A stretch of 64,000 nucleotides of DNA, taken from NCBI RefSeq assembly GCF_001907675.1, contig NZ_MPNT01000003.1, forward strand, positions 1 through 64,000. Direction: 5' to 3'. Positions 20,978 through 30,191 of the stretch are shown piece by piece. Every line of letters begins with the position of its first letter. The first letter of the stretch is position 1. The notes under the pieces were generated by a model. It searched no databases. It had not been told where the DNA came from and was given only the letters and a program-made list of their open reading frames with translations. Source of the DNA: Mycobacterium paraffinicum (GTDB taxonomy: Bacteria; Actinomycetota; Actinomycetes; Mycobacteriales; Mycobacteriaceae). The position numbers and the translations under genes are program-made.

Positions 20978-21594
20978 TGACCAAACTCGCGATCATCTAC
21001 TATTCGGCCACCGGGCATGGCACCGCGATGGCGCAACGCGTGGCGGCCGCGGCCGAGTCCGCCGGCGCCGAAGTCCGCCTCAGGCACGTCGCCGAGACCC
21101 GCGACCCGGAATCGTTTGCCCAGAACCCGGCCTGGACCGCGAATTACCAAGCGACCAAAGACCTTCCGGCGGCGACCGGTGAGGACATCGTCTGGGCCGA
21201 CGCGGTGATCTTCGGTTCGCCGACCCGGTTCGGCTCTCCCGCTGCGCAATTGCGCAACTTCCTGGACTCGCTGGGCGGGCTGTGGGCCGAGGGCAAGCTC
21301 GCGGACAAGGTGTACGCGGCGTTCACGTCGTCCAACACCGTGCACGGCGGTCAGGAAACCACGCTGCTCTCGCTATACATCACCCTGATGCATTTCGGCG
21401 GCATCATCGTGCCGCCCGGCTACACGGATCCCCTGAAGTTCGTCGACGGCAATCCGTATGGGGTGAGCCTGGTCTCCACCCACGACAACATCAACGAGTG
21501 CGACGAGGCGACGGGTAACGCCCTGGACCACCTCGCCCGCCGCGTCGTCGAGGTCGCCGGCCGGCTTTCGCCGCCGAGCGTCACGCCAGCGTGA
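20977..21594 (+). CDS. WrbA-like NAD(P)H:quinone oxidoreductase (flavodoxin fold)
   Basis: A 205-residue flavodoxin-like protein. The FMN phosphate loop is YYSATGHGTAMA at residues 8-19; the WrbA-type segment FGSPTRFGSPAAQLRNFLD and the later SSNTVHGGQETTLLSLY loop are clear. WrbA proteins reduce quinones by two electrons and limit oxidative stress. GTG at 20977 is supported by the leaderless -10 box and by homology. I do not recall an equivalent between serA and ilvC in M. tuberculosis, so it may be a lineage-specific insertion. Confidence 0.88.
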   Translation: MTKLAIIYYSATGHGTAMAQRVAAAAESAGAEVRLRHVAETRDPESFAQNPAWTANYQATKDLPAATGEDIVWADAVIFGSPTRFGSPAAQLRNFLDSLGGLWAEGKLADKVYAAFTSSNTVHGGQETTLLSLYITLMHFGGIIVPPGYTDPLKFVDGNPYGVSLVSTHDNINECDEATGNALDHLARRVVEVAGRLSPPSVTPA

Positions 21595-21614
21595 CCGCGG
21601 GCCGGTTGCGCGAC

Positions 21615-21663
21615 ACTTAAACCACGCACACGACACGCCGTAAACGGCCGCCGTGGTTTAAGT
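21615..21663. terminator. Bidirectional hairpin terminator
   Basis: Arms acttaaaccacg (21615-21626) and cgtggtttaagt (21652-21663) are perfect complements. The 25-base loop holds a smaller gccg/cggc stem. It lies between two convergent stops (21594 and 21674). Confidence 0.8.
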
Positions 21664-21673
21664 TTCGCTGTGC

Positions 21674-22060
21674 TCAATCGGCCCGCAGCGTCCCGCCGAG
21701 CGCCAACCCGTCACATAGATAGGTCCCGTGCCCTTCGACGACCAGGTCTCCCCGGAACCGGAGGACTTCACTCACGAGGCCCCCGTCTTGGTTGCGGTAG
21801 GCAATGACGATGGTGTCGATCCCCTGGTACACCTGCGTCACAACGAAACGCAGGTGCGGAATGCGCTGCAACGCGCGCGCCCAGTAGTGCCGCAGTGCGG
21901 ACTTCCCGCGCACCACACCGTCGGTTTCAGGTACAACCTCGACGGCTACCGGCGACGTAAACACCACATCGTCGTGAAAGTGCCCAAGGAGTGCCTCTAT
22001 ATCGTGAGCGTTCCACGCTTCGACCCACTGCTTAGTGAAGGCGACCGCATCAACGTTCAC
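21674..22060 (-). CDS. SnoaL/NTF2-like protein
   Basis: A 128-residue alpha+beta cone protein of the SnoaL/NTF2-like superfamily (VEAWNAHDIEALLGHFHDDVVFTSP near the start; GKSALRHYWARALQ in the middle). The fold serves both enzymes (isomerases, hydrolases) and binding proteins, so no reaction can be assigned. It lies downstream of ilvC with about 48 bases between them and the same orientation, but may be separately expressed. Confidence 0.8.
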   Translation of the reverse strand: MNVDAVAFTKQWVEAWNAHDIEALLGHFHDDVVFTSPVAVEVVPETDGVVRGKSALRHYWARALQRIPHLRFVVTQVYQGIDTIVIAYRNQDGGLVSEVLRFRGDLVVEGHGTYLCDGLALGGTLRAD

Positions 22061-22108
22061 CGAGGCGCCCTAACGGCGTCAGTGCCGACAGCCACCGCCC
22101 GCGGAAGG

Positions 22109-23143
<1,035 letters not shown>

Positions 23144-23644
23144 TTACTTGGCCGTGGCGATGCCGCGCGGACCGCGGGACAACGACACCACTCCCGATTG
23201 GACTATCTCGCGGATGCCGAACGGTTCCAGCACCCGCAGCAGCGCCTCGATCTTGCCGCGGTCACCGGTCGCTTCGATCGTCAGCGCCTCCGGCGAAACG
23301 TCGATCACCTTGGCGCGGAACAGGTTCACCGCCTCGATCACCTGACTGCGGCTGCCCGCGTCGGCGCGCACCTTGATCAGCGCCAGCTCCCGGGACACCG
23401 CGGCCCCGTCGTCGAGCTCGACGATCTTGATGACGTTGATCAGCTTGTTGAGCTGCTTGGTGATCTGCTCGAGCGGGGTCTCCTCCGCGCTGACCACAAT
23501 GGTCATGCGGGACATGTCCTTTTGCTCGGTGGCGCCGACGGCCAGCGACTCGATGTTGAAACCGCGCCGGGAGAACAGCGCCGCCACGCGGGCGAGCACA
23601 CCGGGTTTGTCCTCCACCAACACCGACAGCGTGTGCGTGTGCAT
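23144..23644 (-). CDS. ilvN: Acetolactate synthase small (regulatory) subunit
   Basis: The 166-residue regulatory subunit has an N-terminal ACT domain (LSVLVEDKPGVLARVAALFSRRG) that binds valine, and the C-terminal ALS-SS domain ending SRGPRGIATAK. ATG at 23644 overlaps the ilvB stop by one base (TGATG), typical of coupled translation. Homology begins at HTLSVLV, which rules out the longer open frame upstream. Matches Rv3002c. Confidence 0.97.
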   Translation of the reverse strand: MHTHTLSVLVEDKPGVLARVAALFSRRGFNIESLAVGATEQKDMSRMTIVVSAEETPLEQITKQLNKLINVIKIVELDDGAAVSRELALIKVRADAGSRSQVIEAVNLFRAKVIDVSPEALTIEATGDRGKIEALLRVLEPFGIREIVQSGVVSLSRGPRGIATAK

Positions 23645-25512
23645 CAGGCGTGCCCTTCGCTCTCGTCGTCGAAGAGCGGGCGAATGCCGCGGGCGGCCTG
23701 GATCTCGTCGTTGCTGGTGCCCGCGGCGACCATCGGCCACACCTGAGCGTCCGCGCCGACGATGAAGTCGATCACTACGGGGCGGTCGTTGATCGCCCGC
23801 GCCGCCTTGATCACGTCCTCGACGTCTTCCTCACGCTCGCAACGCATTCCGACACAACCCAGCGCCTCCGCCAGCTTCACGAAGTCGGGGATCCGATGCG
23901 AGTGCGTGGCCAGATCCGTCTGCGAATACCGCTCCTCGTAGAACAGCGTCTGCCACTGACGCACCATGCCCAGGTTGCCGTTGTTGATCAGGGCCACCTT
24001 GATCGGCACGCCCTCGATTGCGCAGGTGGCCAGCTCCTGGTTGGTCATCTGGAAGCAGCCGTCGCCGTCGATGGCCCACACCTCCGCGTCCGGTCGAGCC
24101 ATCTTGGCCCCCATGGCCGCCGGTATGGCGAACCCCATGGTGCCCAGCCCGCCGGAGTTGATCCAGGTGCGCGGGTTCTCGTATGAGATGAACTGCGCCG
24201 CCCACATCTGGTGCTGGCCAACCCCGGCGACGTACACCGCGTCGGGGCCAGCGATCTGGCCGAGCTTCTCGATGACGTATTCCGGGCCGAGGCTGCCGTC
24301 GCTCTGCGGGTCGTAGCTCAGCGGGTAGGTGGACTGAACGCTGTCCAGATAGGCCCACCAGTCCGTCATGTCGATGTTGCCGGGGATGTCGTAGTGCCGC
24401 AGCATCGCGATCAGGTCGGCGATGACCGCCTTGACGTCGCCGACGATCGGCACGTCGGCATGGCGGTTCTTGCCGATCTCGGCCGGGTCGATGTCGGCGT
24501 GAATGACTTTCGCCTCGGGCGCGAAGGTGTCGAGTTTCCCGGTCACCCGGTCGTCGAAGCGGGTGCCCAGGGCGATCAGCAGGTCGCTGCGCTGCAGCGC
24601 CGCCACCGCGGCGACCGAGCCGTGCATGCCGGGCATGCCCATGTGCTGTCGATGGCTGTCGGGGAACGCCCCGCGCGCCATCAGGGTGGTGACCACCGGG
24701 ATGCCGGTCAGCTCGGCCAGCTCGCGCAGCTGCTCGCTCGCCTCCCCGCGGATGACGCCACCCCCGACGTAGAGCACCGGTTTGCGGGCGTCGGCGATCA
24801 GCTTGGCGGCCTCGCGGATCTGCCGGTTGTGCGGCTTGGTGTTGGGCTTGTAGCCGGGCAGGTCCATGCGCGGCGGCCAGCTGAACGTGCACTGGCCCTG
24901 CAGCACGTCCTTGGGGATGTCGACCAGCACCGCGCCGGGGCGGCCCGAGGACGCGATGTGGAAGGCCTCGGCGATCACCTGCGGGATCTCGTCGCCCGAG
25001 CGGACCAGGAAGTTGTGCTTGGTGATCGGCATCGTGATGCCCGAGATGTCGGCTTCCTGAAAGGCGTCGGTGCCGATCAGCGTGCGACCGACCTGGCCGG
25101 TGATCGCGACGACGGGCACCGAGTCCATCTGGGCGTCGGCCAGCGGCGTGACCAGGTTGGTGGCGCCGGGGCCCGACGTCGCCATGCACACCCCGACCTT
25201 GCCGGTGGCGTGGGCGTAGCCGCTCGCGGCGTGACCGGCGCCCTGCTCGTGCCGAACCAACACGTGGCGAAGCTTTTTCGAGTCGAACAGCGGGTCGTAA
25301 ACCGGCAGCACGGCGCCGCCGGGAATCCCGAAGATGACCTCGACGTCGAGCTCCTCCAGCGACCGGATCACCGATTGCGCGCCGGTGAGTTTCTCGGGCG
25401 CAACACGTTTCGGCTTTCGTGCGGGGGCGGCGGCAGGCGTTTCCGCCGCGTCCGTGGCGATGTCGGCGGCCCGCTCCGGCTGGGTGGCGTGCTGCCTGGT
25501 GGGTGCGCTCAC
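23644..25512 (-). CDS. ilvB: Acetolactate synthase large (catalytic) subunit
   Basis: A 622-residue ThDP/FAD enzyme that condenses pyruvate with pyruvate or 2-oxobutyrate, the committed step to branched-chain amino acids. The catalytic glutamate lies in [16 protein letters not shown], the ThDP-Mg motif is [21 protein letters not shown], and the herbicide-binding loops are normal. The first 40 residues are an Ala/Pro/Lys-rich mycobacterial leader. The start at 25512 is GTG (GTGAGCGCACCC). It matches Rv3003c (ilvB1). Confidence 0.96.
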   Translation of the reverse strand: MSAPTRQHATQPERAADIATDAAETPAAAPARKPKRVAPEKLTGAQSVIRSLEELDVEVIFGIPGGAVLPVYDPLFDSKKLRHVLVRHEQGAGHAASGYAHATGKVGVCMATSGPGATNLVTPLADAQMDSVPVVAITGQVGRTLIGTDAFQEADISGITMPITKHNFLVRSGDEIPQVIAEAFHIASSGRPGAVLVDIPKDVLQGQCTFSWPPRMDLPGYKPNTKPHNRQIREAAKLIADARKPVLYVGGGVIRGEASEQLRELAELTGIPVVTTLMARGAFPDSHRQHMGMPGMHGSVAAVAALQRSDLLIALGTRFDDRVTGKLDTFAPEAKVIHADIDPAEIGKNRHADVPIVGDVKAVIADLIAMLRHYDIPGNIDMTDWWAYLDSVQSTYPLSYDPQSDGSLGPEYVIEKLGQIAGPDAVYVAGVGQHQMWAAQFISYENPRTWINSGGLGTMGFAIPAAMGAKMARPDAEVWAIDGDGCFQMTNQELATCAIEGVPIKVALINNGNLGMVRQWQTLFYEERYSQTDLATHSHRIPDFVKLAEALGCVGMRCEREEDVEDVIKAARAINDRPVVIDFIVGADAQVWPMVAAGTSNDEIQAARGIRPLFDDESEGHA

Positions 25513-25555
25513 TGTCTTTCGTCCTTATTCACTCTGGGAGTCTCGATGGGGCAAC

Positions 25556-25592
25556 AAAAAACCCCCGACAGCTCTTCTGCTGCACGAGGGTT
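25556..25592 (-). terminator. Intrinsic terminator of the ilvB attenuator
   Basis: On the minus strand AACCCTCG pairs with CGGGGGTT (one G-T pair); after a small internal loop CAGC pairs with GCTG around an AGAAGA loop. Six Ts follow (25561-25556). It lies about 44 bases before the ilvB start and after the leader peptide, the position of an attenuator terminator. A clean T-run terminator is unusual in this GC-rich genome. Confidence 0.85.
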
Positions 25593-25632
25593 GCGCGTTG
25601 GTCTGGATAGCTTCAAATGCCGAAGAGGCTAG

Positions 25633-25668
25633 TCAGGCACCAACGCGCCGACTAATTACTACGAGCAT
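25633..25668 (-). CDS. ilvB leader peptide (MLVVISRRVGA)
   Basis: Eleven codons from ATG at 25668 to TGA at 25635-25633. The second to fifth codons are Leu, Val, Val, Ile, the three amino acids made through the downstream operon. A second Val codon (GTT) lies in the strand that forms the pause hairpin. CCCGGG just upstream is a weak ribosome-binding site. Corynebacterial ilvB leaders have a similar run of branched-chain codons followed by arginines. Too short for automated gene callers. Confidence 0.8.
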   Translation of the reverse strand: MLVVISRRVGA

Positions 25669-25789
25669 CCCGGGCTGTCCGGCGGTATCCATAACGTCCG
25701 ACGGTAGCCTTCGCACAGCTCAGCAGTCAAATCCACTCCCCTTGACCCGCGCGCGGATCCGGCCCCGCGGCGGGTGAAATGATGGTCGG

Positions 25790-26179
25790 GTGGCTACCGG
25801 TTCGTCTTCCCACACGCCCGTCGTGATCAAGGTGTCCCCGATCGCGCACCTGGCCGTCGGGTTCTTCACCCTGGGGCTGCTGATCCCGGTGATGCTGTGG
25901 CCGCCCTCGGCGCCGCTGCTGGTGATCCCCGTGCTGCTGTCGGCGCTGATCGTCCGGTTGCGGACCGTCGCCGACGATCGGGGCGTAACGGTCCGAACGC
26001 TGCTGGGCAGCCGGACGGTGAACTGGGATGAGATCGACGGGCTGCGCTTCCACCGGGGATCTTGGGCACGCGCGCGTCTCAAGAGCGGCGCGGAGGTGCG
26101 CCTTCCCGCCGTCACGTTCGCGACGCTGCCGCAGCTGACCGAGGCCAGCTCGGGACGGGTGCCCAACCCGTATCAGTGA
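25790..26179 (+). CDS. cfp6: Low-molecular-weight antigen CFP6-like PH-domain membrane protein
   Basis: A 129-residue protein with two hydrophobic segments (about residues 18-55) followed by a small bacterial PH-like domain (DDRGVTVRTLLGSRTVNWDEIDGLRFHRGSWARARL). It matches Rv3004 (Cfp6), found in culture filtrate. GTG at 25790; AATGAT ends six bases before it, so it may be leaderless. The M. tuberculosis annotation starts about 17 codons later, at the equivalent of the AHLAVGF segment, so the start is uncertain. Confidence 0.82.
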   Translation: MATGSSSHTPVVIKVSPIAHLAVGFFTLGLLIPVMLWPPSAPLLVIPVLLSALIVRLRTVADDRGVTVRTLLGSRTVNWDEIDGLRFHRGSWARARLKSGAEVRLPAVTFATLPQLTEASSGRVPNPYQ

Positions 26180-26182
26180 GCG

Positions 26183-27043
26183 TCAGGCGATCGGGTTGAC
26201 CCCGTTGAGCAGCACCCACACCGCGATGCCGGCGGCGATGCCTACCAGCAGCGCGACGAACGACCCGATAAAGGGCCGATGCGCCCAGCCCCGCCGGGCG
26301 TCGAGGCCGTAGCGGCCCGGCCCGCACAGGATCACCGCGACGGCCATCACGATCAGGGAGATCTGGTATTCGTGCCCGTCGGGCAGGAAGTACGTGAAGC
26401 TGTGCGGATGCGGCCGCGCGGTGATGGTGGCCAGCATGCCGTTGATCAGGAAAGCCAACGCGCCGGCCGCGGCCACCGGGGTGAAGAGCCCCAGCACCAG
26501 CAGAATGCCCGCGACGAGCTCGCCGCCGGCGCTGACGTAGGCGAGGATGTCGGCGTGCTGGTAGCCGACGTCGGACAGTGAGTTCTTGAACCCGCCCACG
26601 CCGGAGCCGCCCCACCAACCGAAGAGCTTCTGCATCCCGTGGGCGGCCAGCACCACCCCGAGGCCGATCCGCAAGATCAGCAAACCCAGGTGCTGGGTTC
26701 CGCGCCGGCCGACCTCGTGCAGCCGGTCGTGGTGCTCGTCCGCGTCGATCTCGGCGGGCTCGGCCGCCGCGTGCCGGGATGCCTGCGGCTGGACGTAGGG
26801 CAACGGCTCCTGCTGGTCGAGCACGTTGTAACCGGCCGCACTCGACCCGCCCGCGCCCGCGTGGTCGCCCATGTAGGGGATGACGGTGGTGGTTCCCGTG
26901 GAGGGGTTGAAGTCGCCGGGGTAACCGACGGGCGTCAGATCGTCTTCGGGGTCAACCACACGCGCCGTTGCGGGGCGACCAGGAGTTGGCTCCGGGGATT
27001 CGCCGGGCCGCTGCCAATGTCCGTCATTCGGTTGACTGGTCAC
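26183..27043 (-). CDS. DoxX family integral membrane protein
   Basis: 286 residues: a polar, Pro/Asp-rich N-terminal half of about 120 residues, then four hydrophobic helices of the DoxX fold (LLILRIGLGVVLAAHGMQKLFGWWGGSG; ILAYVSAGGELVAGILLVLGLF; AAGALAFLINGMLATITA; SLIVMAVAVILCGPG) and a fifth near the C-terminus. The M. tuberculosis counterpart Rv3005c works with SodA and SseA in a membrane oxidoreductase complex that counters oxidative stress. GTG at 27043 was chosen because the homologous MTSQPN start lies there. Its stop is three bases from the convergent cfp6 stop. Confidence 0.9.
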   Translation of the reverse strand: MTSQPNDGHWQRPGESPEPTPGRPATARVVDPEDDLTPVGYPGDFNPSTGTTTVIPYMGDHAGAGGSSAAGYNVLDQQEPLPYVQPQASRHAAAEPAEIDADEHHDRLHEVGRRGTQHLGLLILRIGLGVVLAAHGMQKLFGWWGGSGVGGFKNSLSDVGYQHADILAYVSAGGELVAGILLVLGLFTPVAAAGALAFLINGMLATITARPHPHSFTYFLPDGHEYQISLIVMAVAVILCGPGRYGLDARRGWAHRPFIGSFVALLVGIAAGIAVWVLLNGVNPIA

Positions 27044-27294
27044 GCGTGTCAGGGTAAGGGCATTTGCCGCCGAATTGGGGATTTGAGCGGCGCTTTCGCC
27101 AGGCAATCGGCGGTTTGCCCGCCGAACACGCCCAGATCGGCCCGAAAATGCCTTTCGGGGGCCGCCGGAGGGTCTGATACGGGCGCGAATCGGGGGTGGG
27201 ACCCGGGCCGTTCGGCGTTCGCTTAGCAGCGGTCGGATCGGGCCGCGCCGGGCGCGCAGGCGCATGCGTGTGGCGGCGGCGGCCGCACTATCCG

Positions 27295-27308
27295 TAGCCT
27301 GTCGGTCA
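27295..27308 (+). promoter_or_regulatory. Leaderless promoter of lppZ
   Basis: TAGCCT (27295-27300) is seven bases before the ATG at 27308, so the mRNA should start at or next to the start codon. Confidence 0.55.
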
Positions 27309-28429
27309 TGCGATTAGGGCGCTCGGTTCGGTGCGGGTTCGCCGCGCTGTGCGCGGTGGTGCTGGTCGCGAGCGGGTGCGCGCGGTTCAACGACGCCCAG
27401 TCGCAGCCGTTCACCACCAACCCCGAACTCAAGCCCCAACCCAGTTCGACGCCTCCCCCACCGCCGCCGCTGCCGCCCACGCCGTTCCCCAAGGCGTGCC
27501 CGGCTCCGGGCGTGATGCAGGGCTGCCTGGAGAGCACCAGCGGGCTGATCATGGGGCCCGACAGCAAAACCGCGCTGGTCGCCGAGCGCACCACCGGCGC
27601 GGTCAAGGAGATCTCGGTGAGCGCCGAGCCGAAGGTGAAGATGGTCATCCCCGTCGACCCGTCCGGGGATGGCGGGCTGATGGACATCGTGCTGTCGCCG
27701 ACCTACACCCAAGACCGGCTGATGTACGCCTACATCAGCACGCCGACCGACAATCGGGTGATCCGGGTGGCCGACGGCGACATCCCTAAGGACATCCTGA
27801 CCGGGATCCCCAAGGGCACCACGGGGAACACCGGCGCACTGATCTTCACCAGCCCCACCACGTTGGTCGTGATGACCGGCGATGCGGGTAACCCCGCGGC
27901 GGCGGCGGATCCCAAATCGCTGGCCGGCAAGGTGCTTCGCATCGAGCAGCCGACCACCATCGGGCAGGCCCCACCGACCACGGCGCTGTCGGGCGTCGGC
28001 GCGGGCGGCGGCCTGTGCATCGACCCCGTGGACGGCTCGCTCTACGTCGCTGACCGCACGCCGACGGCGGATCGGTTGCAGCGCATCACCAAGACCTCCG
28101 AGGTCTCCACGGTGTGGACCTGGCCGGACAAGCCCGGCGTGGCCGGCTGCGCGGCGATGGACGGGACCGTGCTGGTCAACCTGATCAACACCAAACTGAC
28201 GGTCGCCGTGCGGCTGGCCCCGGCGACGGGCGCGGTCACCGGCGAACCCGACGTGGTCCGCAAGGACACCCATGCCCACGCGTGGGCGTTGCGGATGTCG
28301 CCGGACGGAAACGTTTGGGGCGCAACGGTCAACAAGACCGCCGGGGACGCCGAGAAGCTCGACGACGTGGTGTTCCCGCTGTTCCCGCAGGGCGGCGGGT
28401 TCCCGCGCAACAACGACGACAAGACCTAG
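27308..28429 (+). CDS. lppZ: Lipoprotein LppZ, sorbosone dehydrogenase-like beta-propeller
   Basis: A 373-residue lipoprotein. A lipobox (LVASGC) places the lipidated cysteine at residue 24. A Pro-rich linker (about 47-62) is followed by a glucose/sorbosone-dehydrogenase-like beta-propeller (LVAERTTGAVKEI, GGLMDIVLSPTY, YAYISTPTDNRVIR, GGLCIDPVDGSLYVADR). It matches Rv3006; enzymatic activity of this branch is not established. The Rv3007c/Rv3008 genes that follow in M. tuberculosis are absent: gatB comes next, convergent. Confidence 0.93.
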   Translation: MRLGRSVRCGFAALCAVVLVASGCARFNDAQSQPFTTNPELKPQPSSTPPPPPPLPPTPFPKACPAPGVMQGCLESTSGLIMGPDSKTALVAERTTGAVKEISVSAEPKVKMVIPVDPSGDGGLMDIVLSPTYTQDRLMYAYISTPTDNRVIRVADGDIPKDILTGIPKGTTGNTGALIFTSPTTLVVMTGDAGNPAAAADPKSLAGKVLRIEQPTTIGQAPPTTALSGVGAGGGLCIDPVDGSLYVADRTPTADRLQRITKTSEVSTVWTWPDKPGVAGCAAMDGTVLVNLINTKLTVAVRLAPATGAVTGEPDVVRKDTHAHAWALRMSPDGNVWGATVNKTAGDAEKLDDVVFPLFPQGGGFPRNNDDKT

Positions 28430-28524
28430 GTCTCACCTGGGTCTCACCGCGCTCGTCGAGTGCGCATACTGCGACGCTGAATCGGCGTGTCGCGTCGCCT
28501 AATTCACGGTCGATTCGGTTGGCG

Positions 28525-30036
28525 CTAGCCCTGTCCGCAGGCGGCCAGCACCAGTTCGCGAACGCGAGCCGCATCGGCCTGCCCGCGGGTGGCCTTCATC
28601 ACCGCGCCGACGATCGCGCCCGCCGCGGCCACCTTGCCACCCCGGATCTTCTCCGCGACATCGGGATTGGCGGCCAGCGCCTCGTCGACCGCGGCCTGGG
28701 TCACCGAGTCGTCCCGCACCAGCTCGAGGCCGCGGGCCGTCATCACCTGCCCGGGGTCGCCCTCGCCGGCCAGCACACCCTCGACGACCTGGCGGGCCAG
28801 CTTGTTGGACAGCTTGCCCTCGCCCACGAGCGCGATCACCGCGGCGACCTGGGCCGGGGTGATGGCCAGCTCGTCCAGGCCGATGTTCGCCTCGTTGGCC
28901 TTCTGCACCAGGAAGTTGCCCCACCAGGCGCGCGCCTGCTCGCTGGTGGCGCCGTGCTTGACGGTCTCGATGACCAAGTCGACGGCGCCGGCGTTGACCA
29001 GGTCGCGCATCACCTCGTCGGAAACACCCCATTCCTGTTGAATCCTCTTGCGGCTCAACCACGGTAGTTCGGGGATCGTTTCGCGCAACTGCTCGACCCA
29101 CTCGCGGCTGGGCGCGACGGGTTCCAGGTCGGGCTCGGGAAAATACCGGTAGTCCTGGGCCGTCTCCTTGGCGCGGCCCGGGCTGGTGTACCCGGCCTCG
29201 TGAAAGTGCCTGGTTTCCTGGATGATCTGACCACCGGATGCGAGGACGGCGGCCTGCCGCTGCATTTCGTAGCGCACCGCAACCTCAACGCTTTTCAGCG
29301 AGTTGACGTTCTTGGTCTCGGTGCGGGTGCCGAACTCGGCGGCGCCCTTCGGCATCAGCGAGACGTTGGAATCGCAACGCATCGAGCCCTGGTCCATCCT
29401 GACATCGGATACGCCCAAGGCGCGCAACAGGTCTCGCAACGCCGTGACGTAGGCCCGGGCGATTTGGGGGGCCCGGTCACCGGCTCCCACGATGGGCTTG
29501 GTGACGATCTCGATGAGCGGCACACCGGCCCGGTTGTAGTCGAGCAGCGAGGTCGTCGCGCCGTGGATGCGGCCCGTCTCGCTGCCCAGGTGGGTCAGTT
29601 TGCCGGTGTCCTCCTCCATGTGCGCGCGCTCGATCTCGACCCGCCAGGTGGTGCCGTCGTCAAGCGGCGCTTCCAGGTAGCCGTTGATGGCGATCGGCTC
29701 GTCGTACTGGGAGATCTGGTAGTTCTTGGGCATGTCCGGGTAGAAGTAGTTCTTCCGCGCGAAGCGGCACCAGGGCACGATCTCGCAATTGAGCGCCAGC
29801 CCGATCCGGATGGCCGATTCCACCGCCGTGCGGTTGAGCACCGGCAGCGAGCCGGGCAGACCGAGGCATACGGGGCACACCTGGGTGTTGGGTTCGGCGC
29901 CGAACGCGGTGGAGCAGCCGCAGAACATCTTGGTGACCGTCGACAGCTCGACGTGCACCTCGAGGCCGAGCACCGGGTCGAAGCGCGCGATGACCTCGTC
30001 GTAGTCCATGAGATCCGCGCTGGCAGCAACACTCAT
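28525..30036 (-). CDS. gatB: Aspartyl/glutamyl-tRNA amidotransferase subunit B
   Basis: The tRNA-binding and kinase subunit of GatCAB (503 residues), which converts Glu-tRNA-Gln (and Asp-tRNA-Asn) to the amidated form. The N-terminal [11 protein letters not shown], the zinc-type cysteines (CGCS and CPVCLG) and the tail YqeY domain ([22 protein letters not shown]) are present. gatA and gatC lie 2.6 kb away, split off by a MinD-like gene and pfkA. Matches Rv3009c. Bases 28430-28524 hold a small 7-bp inverted repeat (gcgacgc/gcgtcgc) that may act as a terminator. Confidence 0.96.
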   Translation of the reverse strand: MSVAASADLMDYDEVIARFDPVLGLEVHVELSTVTKMFCGCSTAFGAEPNTQVCPVCLGLPGSLPVLNRTAVESAIRIGLALNCEIVPWCRFARKNYFYPDMPKNYQISQYDEPIAINGYLEAPLDDGTTWRVEIERAHMEEDTGKLTHLGSETGRIHGATTSLLDYNRAGVPLIEIVTKPIVGAGDRAPQIARAYVTALRDLLRALGVSDVRMDQGSMRCDSNVSLMPKGAAEFGTRTETKNVNSLKSVEVAVRYEMQRQAAVLASGGQIIQETRHFHEAGYTSPGRAKETAQDYRYFPEPDLEPVAPSREWVEQLRETIPELPWLSRKRIQQEWGVSDEVMRDLVNAGAVDLVIETVKHGATSEQARAWWGNFLVQKANEANIGLDELAITPAQVAAVIALVGEGKLSNKLARQVVEGVLAGEGDPGQVMTARGLELVRDDSVTQAAVDEALAANPDVAEKIRGGKVAAAGAIVGAVMKATRGQADAARVRELVLAACGQG

Positions 30037-30049
30037 GCCGTCGATCGTA

Positions 30050-30190
30050 GTGGTGACCGCGAGCGCGGCGGCGCCGGGCGAAGCGGGTCACCACCATCAG
30101 GCACGTGGTGACCGCGAGCGCGGCGGCGCCGGGCGAAGCGGGTCACCACCATCAGGCACGTGGTGACCGCGAGCGCGGCGGCGCCGGGCG
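30050..30190. repeat. 55-bp tandem repeat, 2.6 copies (MIRU/VNTR-like)
   Basis: Two identical 55-base units (30050-30104, 30105-30159) and a 31-base partial third (30160-30190). Each full unit starts gtggtgacc and holds ggtcaccac near its end, so it can fold into a long hairpin. It lies between the gatB start and the end of the MinD-like gene. There are no unique spacers. Copy number probably varies between strains. Confidence 0.9.
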
Positions 30191-30191
30191 A

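Larger units (their letters stand above)
25556..25668 (-). promoter_or_regulatory. Transcription attenuator of the ilvBNC operon
   Basis: Three parts are visible in order on the minus strand. First comes a leader ORF (25668-25633) starting with Leu-Val-Val-Ile codons. Next is an exact 10-bp pairing between leader segment GCGCGTTGGT (25648-25639) and ACCAACGCGC (25602-25593), which fits a pause hairpin. Last is the terminator at 25592-25556. CTCTTC (25627-25622) can pair with GAAGAG in the terminator (25577-25572), a candidate antiterminator when a ribosome stalls on the Val/Ile codons. Ribosome-mediated attenuation of ilv operons is known in corynebacteria. Confidence 0.82.

Noticed and set aside
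19783..21345. 520-codon minus-strand frame overlapping serA and the WrbA-like gene
   Set aside because: Arg/Gly-rich shadow frame; both real genes have full motif sets.
28471..28498. Strong terminator between lppZ and gatB
   Set aside because: Only a 7-bp stem with a 14-base loop and no T-run; mentioned with gatB but not listed as a feature.
30050..30190. CRISPR array
   Set aside because: Units join head to tail with no unique spacers and no cas genes are near; it is a tandem repeat.
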